From: Girardinichthys multiradiatus
Taxonomy: Eukaryota; Chordata; Actinopteri; Cyprinodontiformes; Goodeidae
DNA length: 64,000 nucleotides
Assembly: GCF_021462225.1 (NCBI RefSeq)
Contig: NC_061806.1
Location: forward strand, 5,948,734 to 6,012,733
Direction: 5' to 3'
This document shows, one piece after another, positions 1 through 10,265 of the stretch. A program made the position numbers and the translations under genes. The notes under the pieces were generated by a model that had not been told where the DNA came from, searched no databases, and saw only the letters and a list, made by a program, of their open reading frames with translations. How positions within the stretch are numbered: position 1 is the stretch's first letter; each line of letters starts with the position of its first letter.

Positions 1-744
1 TTTTCCCTTTCATTTTAAACTGGTTATTCTTTGTTAGCTAACTGTGATAACACTGCATCATTATATTAGTTATTGGTGTGTCAGTATCATTCTTATTTGT
101 TCCATTTTTATGAATCTTTTCCCATAATTTATTAGATTTGCTTTTTTTTTTTCATTTTTACCATACTAGTTTAGTTAAAGAGTTTGTTAGCTGAAGCATT
201 TTGTTAACAAATTCTTGTATTTTGTAGTAGTTCTTTGTGTTTATTAACATGTGTGCAGGGCTTGCTGTTTGAGAACACTAGTGCACAAACTGACTCCTTC
301 ATCTACTGGTCTATAATAGCAAACCTCACCAGGCAGGTATTCATAAAGCAATAACTGAGAGCTGTTTGGTTATTAATTGCTGATAATCAGGTGAAGTCCT
401 GTCTTGTTCATTTTAAAGAAAAATTCCCAACTTTGTTAATAATTTATATTAACGTTTATATTTAAGCTCATAGGTTTGATATTTATATACTGGTTGAAAA
501 TAGCCCTGTGAGAAATTCATAAGAAAATTCATAAAATATAAGTTCATAGCATTAAAATTTATAGAAAGGTTCAGGGTAATTCACCCTGAAATAACTCTGG
601 TTAGCTATCTAATGTAAACCTGTTCTCACCATGCCTCTTAAAAAAATTGGAATTGAGAATCGCTAGGAACCGGAATCAAAATTTGGAATCTGAACTGGAA
701 TCGTTCAAATTCAAACTATGTCCAACACTAAGAAAGAGCCCAGA
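1..744. other. AT-rich non-coding DNA at left edge
   Basis: No gene is recognisable here. The stretch is AT-rich with poly-T runs. Around 640-715 lies a short phrase repeating ggaat/gaatc words (for example cggaatcaaaatttggaatc), which looks like the edge of an old dispersed repeat. The only coding-like segment is the possible exon at 259-336, listed separately. Confidence 0.6.
259..336 (+). other. possible isolated coding exon (unidentified)
   Basis: A 78-bp segment, open in frame 0 for 26 codons, is bounded by a good acceptor (gtgtgcag, ends 258) and a plausible donor (CAG followed by gtattc at 337). The translation begins GLLFENTSAQTDSF and ends IIANLTRQ. I do not recognise the family, and no neighbouring exon of the same gene is visible. 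It may be a real exon of a gene extending left of the window, or a chance combination of splice-like sites in AT-rich DNA. It is not part of the DAPK-like pieces as far as I can tell. Confidence 0.25.
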
Positions 745-793
745 CAAGAAATATAAGCTTTCTATTTACACTTCTGTCTACACTCTGACTCTG

Positions 794-805
794 ACATATG
801 GGTCT
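794..805. repeat. left target-site duplication of LINE
   Basis: The 12-mer acatatgggtct occurs here and again, identically, at 2827-2838, directly flanking the inserted LINE. This is the size expected for target-primed reverse transcription by an APE-type LINE. Confidence 0.65.
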
Positions 806-2826
806 TGAAGAACAAAATATCGAGGCACGTGACGTCGCCCGGTACAGCGGAGCCGGGGTCCCACCCTGGAGCCAGGCCTGGGGTCGGGACTCGTCGGAGA
901 GCGCCTGGTGGCCGGGTTGCTCCTCGCGGGACCCGGCCGGGCCAAGCCCGAACGAGAGACGCGAGGCCATCCCCCAGTGGGCCCACCACCTGCAGGGGGA
1001 ACCGTGAGGGACCGGTGCAAAGAGGATTGGGTGGCGGACGAAGGTGGAGACCTCAGCGGCCCGATCCCCGGATGCTTAGGCTAGGGACGTGGAATGTCAC
1101 CTCGCTGGGGAGGGAGGAGCCTGAGCTTGTGCGGGAGGAAGCAGTGCTTTGCCAACACTGTTTATAGTGGGGGCGGGAGACTGCTGACCTCGACTGAGGA
1201 CATTATCGGGCGGTGGAAGGAGTACTTCGAGGATCTCCTCGATCCTGCCATCACGCATTCCGTGGTGGAAACAGAGGCTGGGGACTCGGGGTTGGACTCT
1301 TTCATCACCCAGGCTGAAGTCACCGAGGTGGTTAAAAAGCTCCGCGGTGGCAGGGCTTCGGGGGTGGATGAGATCCGCCCTGAGTACCTCAAGTCTCTGG
1401 ATGTTGTAGGGCTGTCATGGTTGACACGCCTCTTCAACATTGCGTGGCGGTCGGGGACAGACTGCGGTGGTGGTCCCCCTTTATAAGAAGGGGGACCGGA
1501 GGGTGTGTTCCAACTACAGGGGGATCACACTCCTCAGCCTCCCTGGTAAGGCCTACGCCAGGGTATTGGAGAGGAGAGTCCGACCGATAGTCGAACCTCA
1601 GCTTCAGGAGGAACAGTGTGGTTTTCGTCCCAGCCGTGGAACACTGGACCAGCTCTATACCCTCTACGGGGTGCTCGAGGGTTCATGGGAGTTTGCCCAA
1701 CCGGTTCACATGTGTTTTGTGGACCTGGAGAAGGCATTCGACTGTGTCCCTCGTGATGCCCTGTGGGGGGTGCTCCAGGAGTATGGAATCGGGGGCCTTT
1801 ATTAGGGGCCATCCGGTCCCTGTACGAGCGGAGCAGGAGTTTGGTCCGCATTGCCGGCACTAAGTCGGACCTGTTCCCAGTGCATGTTGGACTCTGGCAG
1901 GGCTGCCCTTTGTCGCCGGTCCTGTTCATAACTTTTATGGACAGGATTTCTAGACGCAGCCAAGGGCCAGAGGGGGTCTGGTTTGGGGACCAGTGGATTT
2001 TGTCTCTTCTTTTTGCGGATGACGTGGTCCTGCTGGCCCCCTCTAGCCAAGACCTACAGCATGCGCTGTGGCGGTTCGCAGCCGAGTGTGAAGCGGCTGG
2101 GATGAGGATCAGCTCCTCCAAGTCCAAGGCCATGGTACTCGACCGGAAAAGGGTGGCTTGTCCTCTTCAGGTTGGAGGGGAGTTCCTGCCTCAAGTGGAG
2201 GAGTTTAAGTATCTCGGGGTCTTGTTCACGAGTGAGGGAAGAATGAAGCGGGAGATCGACAGACGGATCGATGCGGCTGCAACAATAATGGGGGCGCTGT
2301 GCCGGTCCATTGTGGTGAAGAGAGAGCTGAGTCGAAAAGCAAAGCTCTCAATTTACTGGTCGGTCTACGTTCCTACCCTCACCTATGGCCATGAACTTTG
2401 GGTCATGACCGAAAGAACGAGATCACGGATACAAGCGGCTGAAATGAGCTTCCTCCGTAGGGTGGCCGGGCACTCCCTTAGAGATAGGGTGAGGAGCTCA
2501 GCCATCCGGGAGGGGCTCGGAGTAGAGCCGCTGCTCCTCCACATCGAGAGGAGCCAGTTGAGGTGGCTCGGGCATCTATACTGGATGCCTCCTGGACGCC
2601 TTCCTCGGGAGGTATTCCAGGCACGTCCCACCGGGAGGAGGCCCAGGGCACGGCCCAGGACACGCTGGAGGGACGATGTCTCTTGGCTGGGCTGGGAACG
2701 CCTTGGGCTCCCCCTGGAGGAACTGGAGGAGGTGTCTGGAGAGAGGGACGTCTGGGCGTCTCTGCTGAGTCTTCTGTCCCCGCGACCCGGTCCTGGATAA
2801 GCGGAAGACAACGAACGAACGAACGA
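806..2826 (+). mobile_element. non-LTR retrotransposon (LINE), internally deleted
   Basis: A GC-rich LINE copy common in fish genomes, on the plus strand. The 5' leader (gtgacgtcgcccggtacagc...) is followed by the very start of an apurinic-type endonuclease (RLGTWNVTSL at about 1077-1110), then directly by the region just before the reverse transcriptase, so most of the endonuclease domain is missing. The RT carries the FADDVVLL catalytic motif (about 2012-2035) and the typical HELWV and RWLGHL C-terminal stretches. The 3' end is a short (GAAC)n tail at 2809-2826. A 12-bp target duplication flanks it. The sequence is much better preserved than the flanking older copy. Assignment to a named clade is not attempted. 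Confidence 0.85.
1072..2800 (+). pseudogene. LINE ORF2 remnant (EN start + reverse transcriptase)
   Basis: Reverse transcriptase of the LINE above, broken into overlapping frames: about 1094-1486, 1440-1805 and 1763-2800. At least two frameshifts (near 1450 and near 1790) separate the RT fingers (GVDEIRPEYL), the palm (FVDLEKAFDCVPRDALWGVL, then FADDVVLL) and the C-terminal region. The final frame is open for 345 codons and ends at a stop at 2798-2800, just before the GAAC tail. The endonuclease is reduced to its first 15-20 residues, so the copy cannot encode a working enzyme. Confidence 0.85.
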
Positions 2827-2838
2827 ACATATGGGTCT
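2827..2838. repeat. right target-site duplication of LINE
   Basis: Second copy of acatatgggtct, identical to 794-805. It follows the GAAC tail immediately and resumes the older LINE sequence. Confidence 0.65.
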
Positions 2839-3110
2839 GAAATATAGAAGGCGACCATAGGAACAAAATCATTCATACAAGTGGCCAAAATGAGCTTTCT
2901 CTGTAAGGGTTGCTAGACTCGGTCATCCAGGGAAGGCGGCTCCTCCACATTTAAAGGAGCCAGGCATCTGATTATGATGCCCTGTGAGCACCTCCCTTTG
3001 GAGGTTTACTGATCACGTCTCAATTGGAAGAGACACCTATAAAGACCTAGAACTCGTTGGAGGAACTACATATCCCTTCTGGCTTGGGAAGACCTTGGGA
3101 ACCCCCCAGC

Positions 3111-5619
3111 AATGAACTGAGGCCCTGTTTATATGAGAACAATCCACTGAAAATGAGATTTCCTTTTCTGTTTCTGTTCATCTACGTGACAATTGTTTTT
3201 TACAAACTTTGTTCACATGGCAACAGTAAAGACTTACCCTCTAGCGCCACTAGTTGGGGGTATGTTCTTCGAACTCAACAACATGCACAAACACTTCCTG
3301 CTTACAAAACGGGAAAAAATGAGCACTTTGTTGAGCACTATCTTTAGATTCAAGAGTCAGCAGCATAAGCAAGCACCCTGCAATCCACCAATGTTATTAC
3401 ACTCTGGAAGCCATTCTTAAATTGTGCTATTTTCAAAGAAAACGTGTGCCATTGTCGTGTAAACAAACAGTAGAAACACAACTAAACTTTTCAGTTGTAA
3501 TCAGAAGACAAGTTAACTTATTCCTTCCTCAACAACACTTTGAAGAAGACCTTGACAAAGCTTAAGATCCCACTGGAGGAGCAACAAACAGATTTTCCTA
3601 ATACGATTGAAGACCTGAGTCATAGCAGGTTTGCTATCCAGGTGGGAAAAAATCCAACTGAGGATTTTTCCGAGGAGATTATCCTACCTTGCTTGTTTTT
3701 ATTTTAGTCGACTGGCCATGGCTAACCATATCCTTTCCCTTTTTGCTGAAGGAGGAGAAGCTGACCGTTTCTCAGCCGTTCATGAACGTATGAACGCTCG
3801 CACCTTCGTACCTGTCCAGGAGAAGACATCACTCAAATAAATTTGTTTCTTGGTCCTTTTTTTTTTCTTGTAGTCTGAGCAGGATAAAGTAGGTTAGAAG
3901 TAAGGTGATCCAGGATCATCAGTGTTTTAATTCAATGTATTTCAACTGTACACTTCTATGCAAACTTTTATTGAATGTTGGTGTTTTTTGAGTTTAATAC
4001 AAAGTACCTTGAAAGACGTGCTCAGCCATCCAGCTGAACAATCCAAAGCAAAGTTTTATCGAATGTCGGTTTCACTGTGTTTTGAAGGTTAATCTGCGTT
4101 TTCGATTAGCTGATCCTAAATCAGCTGCGAGTTAAAGTTGTATTGTTGAAGCTATTTGAAGTAAGTCAGAGCTTGCCAGTGGATCTGATCATCCCATTCC
4201 CCTACCCATTTTGTTGCCTTTGTTCTTTCCACTGGTTTCCCCCGTGGGTTTTTATGGGTCCTTGTTTTAATCAATTAGCCATTAGCTGGAAGCAGCTAGG
4301 AGCTAGGCTACTGATCTGAAGGCCTCATCTATGTGGATAAAGACTCATCACTGTTCATTGTTTCCATATTCCAAGTCAACCCAAAGCTTTGATTAATCCA
4401 AACATTCGTCCATAAATTGCTGCTTTGATCTACATTAATACTCAGTGTGAATTCTGTAAAAATTGATCAAATGTAGTAGTTCAGTGTGTGTTTTAGTTAG
4501 GTGCAAATAAATAATAATACATTTTCCCAAAGATAAAGAGAAGGTGTTTGTGTTTATTTTGTATAAAAGGGATTTTCTGTCAACTAAGGTTAGTGCTCGT
4601 ATCACCCTTTTTGGTTAATGGCTTGATAATACAGTTACATTTAGTGTGATTTGGCTAATAATTATTGATGACAGTTAATTAATTTCAATTATTAAGGGCT
4701 ATTAGCCTAATAATCACAATCAAATAGTGTCCTTCTAATATCTATTGGTTGTGAATGATTTTTTTTAGGAAATATAAATTATGATTTTTTGATTTAAAAG
4801 AATTAATAAATATTAACAATAAAATAATCATAAATCCAAAACAAGACCCATTTAAGTCAGTGCAAATTGTAATGATTATTTTTAAGAAGTTCAGGTGTCA
4901 ATGAAACAGTAAGTAAGAGAGAGTAGCAAACAGTATATATAAAACATAACACCAGAAACCGCAGCTGGTAGCATAACAAGAAGAGATGAAAGACGTACAG
5001 GCAGGCTTTTAGCTAGAGCTAAACAGAAAATACATCGCTAAGGCTTGAAGGAAAAAAGAAAGTAATTGTTTTACTATGTAGTGTAGTTCTTTTTATAAAC
5101 ACATTTCAACAGATGATTGTTTGCCCAGAGCTCCCAGCATACAGAGCAAAATAGCAAACCTACAACCATTTCAGGGTAAGTCAAATAACAGCCTATATGT
5201 ACTGTGGTGCCAGAAATGTATAGAGCTTTAAGCAAGCAGACCTCATCAAGAAGCTTTATTCAAATTAGTCTCACTGACATTCAGACATGACTCTTACTTT
5301 GGTGGTTAGGTCTAAAATTTCATCAAAAACCGATAATTATCTGCAAACTAAAACCTGAATGTCACAGTGTTAGTTTGAATAGTTTTGGCATGTTCTAAAA
5401 CATCCAGCAGGCTCAAACAGAAGGCTGAACATTGTGAGACTGCAGGCGGTGACATTAGCTTATTAGTTGCACTCTGTAAGCTGCTCAGTCTGTGTTTTCT
5501 TTTTTTTAATAGTGCATGTTGCAATAAAATGAATCCATGTTGAAATTTGATTGAAAATTTAAAGTGACTGCAAAAATAGTCACAATAAAATACCAGTGAT
5601 GCCAAATATCAAGTGATAG
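3111..5619. other. gene-free interval with old repeat debris
   Basis: No gene is identified. The phrase ggccctgtttatatgagaac at about 3121 and its approximate reverse complement gtcgtgtaaacaaacag at 3455-3471 look like decayed terminal inverted repeats of a roughly 350-bp non-autonomous DNA transposon. A short open frame at 3631-3840 has no family resemblance. Bases 4500-5600 are AT-rich with nothing recognisable. Confidence 0.5.
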
Positions 5620-5624
5620 TCCTT

Positions 5625-5960
5625 AGGCTTAGACATCTAAACCTTCAACTTGTATGTTAGACCAATCCCAGCCAAAAAGGTTTTTCTCTCCACGGTCACT
5701 ACATGCATGCTCAGTATGAGGGATTGCTGCAAAGTCAACGCCAGTGACTGTCCACTGTTTCTACATGCTCATTCAGGAGGAGTCACTGCTACAAGTCTCT
5801 GACTCGATGCAATCTGCTGGATTTCCTTAGATAGAAAACATTTTAAACAATTTTGAATAAATAACTGAATCTGACTGCACTGTTTAATAGTTAGGATTAA
5901 TTGGAATGTATGAACCTGACTTCGAATCTGTATGATTTGCTTGAATTGACTTTGTAAAGT
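5625..5960 (+). mobile_element. L2/Rex1-like LINE, internally deleted fragment
   Basis: Starts with the phrase accttcaacttgtatgttag, which also occurs at 42988 at the start of an RT coding stretch. After about 35 bp it jumps to the 3' untranslated region (gtttttctctccacggtcac... catgcatgctcagtatgagg... actgaatctgactgcactg). The same 3' region is seen at 52880-53118 and, reversed, at 57740-57930. The canonical GAATT tail is missing here. Confidence 0.7.
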
Positions 5961-6635
5961 TTCTATTCCGGTTCACAAGAGGAAATTAGAGTACAGGAAC
6001 AGAAACAGCTACAGAAGAACAAGAACAAAGCATCAATTATGTGGTTTCTTTCAATGTTTAAATAGCCTTTAATTGCATTATGAATCTCTTTATGATGTTG
6101 TTTTAATCAGCAAATGGTGGTATTTAGACAACCTTTGTCTATGTACTTCAGATAATAGACAAACAAAAACTACTCAGCGTTATCCCCCTAGGTTTACTGC
6201 TGTGGAAGGTGGTGGTTAGATGGATGGCCACTATGGTCATCCATCCTTGATTTTTAATATTTTCTGAATGTCTTTGATGTACCCCTACTGAAACAAACTT
6301 AATTCCAAAAAAACAAATTGTGATCCTAACGGTTTATAATCAAGTCCTGCACAAGCCTGTTTATTTTACAATAATTAAACTATCTTTGTTGAAGCCCAGA
6401 AACCTCAAATATGTCAGGATTCAGAAACCAGAACCTGGAAGAGTGCTTTAAATAAATAACATGTGTTTCTTATGTTTCTTATGCTGAGAGGCTGTTTCTT
6501 ACCCATTAAACGGGGTCTGTAAAGGTCCAGTGAGTTCCTAATACTTGATACACATTAATAAATGAGAACTGCTTGACAGTAAACTCAACTTACAACTCCT
6601 AAACATTAAAACACTTATAGTATGTATATCAGTAC
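5961..6635. other. non-coding interval, nothing recognised
   Basis: AT-rich sequence with no exon-like segment. If the minus-strand DAPK-like gene is intact, this is the beginning of its next intron. I searched it by eye for the following kinase exon (glycine-rich loop, GxFAxVKK) on the minus strand and did not find it, either here or further left in the window. Confidence 0.5.
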
Positions 6636-6697
6636 CTTCCTAGAACTTCCTCGATCTCATAGAAGTCTTCCACATTCTCAGGCTTGAAAAGGGCCAT
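6636..6697 (-). CDS. DAPK-family protein kinase, start-codon exon only
   Basis: The exon runs 6730 to 6636 on the minus strand, with an acceptor (ttctacag) on its right and a donor (GGAAG|gtactg) on its left. ATG is at 6697-6695. It encodes MALFKPENVEDFYEIEEVLG plus two bases (AG). This matches the N-terminus of death-associated protein kinases, Ca2+/calmodulin-regulated serine/threonine kinases, just before the glycine-rich loop: family members begin with a similar short leader, V-[ED]-D-x-Y and E-x-LG-SGQFA. The two leftover bases AG are the right phase for the conserved Ser of SGQF. Upstream lies a likely non-coding first exon and TATA-like promoter (8658-8838). The following kinase exons are not found to the left within the window. 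The gene could continue beyond position 1, or could be truncated. Which DAPK paralogue it is cannot be told from 20 residues. Confidence 0.6.
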
Positions 6698-6730
6698 GTT
6701 GAAGTGCTTCACATAGGTCTTCTTTGTCCA

Positions 6731-8295
6731 CTGTAGAAAATAAAGATATATATATATTATGTTCTTCAAAACCTAGACTTTAAACTTTAAAAAAGGCTTT
6801 AGGTCCTCTGGGGATTTGAAAACCAAAATGTTAACAATAAATGGACATGTAATTTCAATGCATGTGGTTCACGGAGAGGTCAGCCATTTTGCAAAAACAT
6901 CGTATGTTATGAATGAATATGAATAACGTCTGTTTAAAGCTTACACACAATGCATGGGTAGTATCAGTATGTAGAGAAGTGATGAGCCTCATCATCTCCT
7001 GTAATTCACTGACTACTTTATTATATTTATACTGTATATTGAAAAATTATCAGTCTCAGTAAGAAAAAAATAATATTTCCCAACTTTCAAACAATAGACC
7101 TAAGTCTTCTTTGTAAAGGAGCCTACATTTCACATTTCATAATAGGAACAAAAGGAATACATTATGAACATGGATTTATTCTCAGAACCACAACGTTAAC
7201 TGCTGCTTTATGCTGCATAGTGACAGAGTTGTTAGCACTGTTATTTTGCAGTATGAAGCTATGGAATGGTTATAACTCCAGTCAGTCATTTTCTATTCCG
7301 CTTCTTCCATAGTGGGTCACAGGGGAGCTGGTGCCTATCTCCAGCAGTCTACAGGCAGGAGGACTGGTCGCCAGTCCATCGCAGTCCATTACACTTAAAA
7401 AATGTCGAAGCTTAAAGGATCTGTCCATATGTCATACTAATTTGGGCCAATTTTGTCTTTGCTTAAAAATCTGGGTTCATATATTTCTGTAAATGTCTCA
7501 CGGCACTCTGCATAACAACATGGGGGGGGTGTGCTGTGTTCTGTCAAAGTGTCAAAAATGTATTTTTAATTGCTCTGTGAATGACAAAGTTCATGAAAAT
7601 TCTTCCTCGTGTCCTCTGCATAATGTTGTTTGTAGCTTTTGAGAAATACAAAGAAAGTTGGGCCAAAAATGGAATTGCTGTAAGAAGAGACTTCCTCTTT
7701 AGGTGAGTTATAACAGAAAACACTGAGCTGCAGTTCCCCTTCTAAATTTAATGATCTGAAAAAGGTGACTAATGGCTCAGTCACAATGTGATCTGGAACT
7801 CTGATGTTCAAGATTTTACAAATGAAATAATTATCCACTAAAGTTTCTACTTGAACAATTGTACAATTGATTTTATGGATCATATGAGGTGTGTTTGATC
7901 TCCTACAATTTAATATAAAAACATATAAACATTCGTCCTTTTAGTTGTATAAACACCTACCTCTTTTTTTGTAATATTTCTTTATTAGAAATGGCCACTC
8001 ACCTTGTTCCATTAGAAAAAATGTATGTGATATTTTCCTTTAAATGTAAAAATATTTCATTCATGCAGAGATGAGAACCGTTTATATTTTATAACTATGA
8101 TGAAACTTGTCATTGGTCCCTAGAACTCAGAATCCCCTCAAAAAACATACTGCTCAAGAAAAAAAGTTTCAGGTGCACTGGAAGTAAACATGGAAGTCAA
8201 AACCATTACTGAATAACTGAATAACTACTGCTATGGAGTATATGGATTAATCAATAAAACACACAAACTACCCAGTCCCCCCAAAACGCATTACA

Positions 8296-8296
<1 letters not shown>
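6731..8296. other. intron of DAPK-like gene / non-coding
   Basis: Between the start-codon exon and the proposed first exon of the minus-strand DAPK-like gene. At 7275-7390 there is a fragment of a widespread fish repeat (gggtcacaggggagctggtg, then ggtcgccagtccatcgcag), the reverse of the end seen at 19400-19500. The rest is AT-rich without recognisable content. Confidence 0.5.

Positions 8297-8332
<36 letters not shown>
8297..8332. repeat. (CA)n microsatellite
   Basis: An almost uninterrupted run of CA dinucleotides, about 18 units with one interruption. Confidence 0.9.
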
Positions 8333-8336
<4 letters not shown>

Positions 8337-8657
8337 CTAGAAAAACAAATGCGCAGATCTCGCTGGCTTAAATGCGTGATAATGTCTGGATGGCAACCAA
8401 CATCCCTTGACATGTTTAATAACAACTATTCAAAATGTAGCAGTTTTTTTTTTTAAAACACGACATAAAATAATCCTTTCTCGCGTTCCCGTCCCACCTA
8501 ACCCCCACGGCTCTCTGCCACACCCGCCGTGGAATGCTGCTAAATGTGAACATTTGGAGCAGTTTTTTCCCTCAGTTTCAAAAAAGGCCGTGGGCAACAT
8601 CTCGGGAATTACATATGTTAAATGGTCAATTAATATAATAATAATAATAACACTCAC

Positions 8658-8838
8658 CGTCACAGACCCAGTTGTTCCTGCTCCAATGTTCCGCCGAACG
8701 TACTATTATCCCATGTATGACCAGAAGCTCCCACCCAGCAGCGCGTTGGTTCTGGCCCGGCTGTGGAGCTGCGAGCAGGGCGAAGAAGGAATGCGGAAAA
8801 CGGCTGTCTTCTTTTCGGCTTTAGTGGCCCCTTATAAA
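8658..8838 (-). promoter_or_regulatory. putative core promoter and first non-coding exon of DAPK-like gene
   Basis: On the minus strand a TATA-like word (tttataag, complement of 8831-8838) lies upstream of a GC-richer, CpG-containing stretch. That stretch ends in a strong donor: GTGACG followed by gtgagtg, with the last exon base at 8658. Transcription starting about 30 bp below the TATA-like word would give a first exon of roughly 150 bp that splices to the acceptor at 6731 and places the ATG at 6697 in exon 2. DAPK genes commonly have a non-coding first exon. This is inferred from sequence signals only. Confidence 0.4.
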
Positions 8839-8970
8839 CAACGAACTGCTGCATTAGCTCCACCAGTTGGTAGTAAAGGGCTGCAGAGGCAGAAAAACGT
8901 GTATGAGAAAACGAAACTGCATATATCTCAGTCACTTTCCATTAGTGACGTTATTTTTAAAACGCCTTAA

Positions 8971-9348
<378 letters not shown>

Positions 9349-9434
9349 TAGGTACAGTATTTATCTTGTGCATGCATAAAACTCTATAGACACCAGACAT
9401 TACCAACAGTAAAGATAGTTATATGAAAACCTAT

Positions 9435-9479
9435 AACACTAGTGTAATACTAGTATTACACTGGTATTACACTAGTGTT
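9435..9479. repeat. perfect 16-bp inverted repeat
   Basis: Arm aacactagtgtaatac (9435-9450) and its exact reverse complement (9464-9479) are separated by 13 bases. It lies in the intron between the first two DAPK-like plus-strand exons. No flanking duplication was recognised. Confidence 0.8.
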
Positions 9480-9962
9480 TATAAATCCTTAACAAGTCAG
9501 AGGCACACTAAATGTTCCCTTACTTGAACTGTCACTGTATTTGTGGTTTGACATGAATGATCTGTCATACTTCCTTATTACTGCATGTAGGCTTTTGATT
9601 AATATTTAACATCTATTTCTAAAACTACAGATATAATACACACAACCCCAGTCTACAATAACAATAGAGGGCTGACACATGCAGGAGTTTATAAGCATAA
9701 ATAGTACTGCTACACAAGAAAAACAACGTGCATAAAGGAATTTAAGGCACAAACGTAAATATATTGTTTGAACTTATTTGTGCTATCATTCAGGGGTTAG
9801 GAATAGAGAAAAAAAATTTAACCACCTCTCCAATTTGCAACATTATATGGCTACCAGCCTCAACACAATTGAAAATTCTTGGACTATTCTTAAAGGCCAA
9901 GCCTGTGTCAGGAAACCGACCAATTAAAAAGAAATGCACCATGTCTTGACAGGGACGGACAG

Positions 9963-9991
9963 GAGTTTATATGGACGGACGGACGGACAGA
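9963..9991. repeat. GGAC-type short tandem repeat
   Basis: Several copies of gacg/ggac words, as in ggacggacggacggacag, just upstream of the second DAPK-like plus-strand exon. Confidence 0.7.
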
Positions 9992-10265
9992 TTATTTATG
10001 ATTTTGTGTTATTGTACGTTGCAGTGAAAGACTGACAGCTGAAGAATGTCTTCTTCATCCATGGATAAAGGTTTAAACAAGTCTTTCATTCTCAGATAAG
10101 TACTGTTTAATGGATTAAATAGATGGCTTAAGCTAGGAGTTCAGTCATTGATGTATTTGTTGTTATCTGTTTTAGCCCATCACTCGCATTCAAGCAGCCA
10201 AAAGGGACCGATCCTCAATCAATATGAAGAACTTTAAGACATTTAATGCCAAAAGGAAATGGAAG

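Larger units (their letters stand above)
745..3110 (+). mobile_element. older LINE fragment split by a younger related LINE
   Basis: Bases 745-793 and 2839-3110 align with consecutive parts of the 3' half of the LINE that sits between them. The left flank (ctttctatttac... atatgggtc) parallels that LINE's 'YWSVYVPTLTYGHELWV' coding stretch at about 2345-2405. The right flank (caagtggccaaaatgagctt, then ctcctccac and accttggg) parallels about 2430-2710. The two flanks together form one degenerate copy interrupted by the insertion. The older copy has indels and stops in all frames. Confidence 0.6.

Noticed and set aside
3631..3840. Open frame beginning MLSRWEKIQLRIFPRR
   Set aside because: No family resemblance, and the acceptor-like ttttag inside it suggests chance; not called a gene.
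8297..8332. Considered whether short repeats here and at 17213 or 37197 form a CRISPR-like array
   Set aside because: They are simple microsatellites with no spacers, in a vertebrate genome.
8407..8970. 187-codon plus-strand frame over the promoter-like region
   Set aside because: No recognisable domain; a GC-richer stretch favours open frames, and minus-strand promoter and donor signals explain it better.
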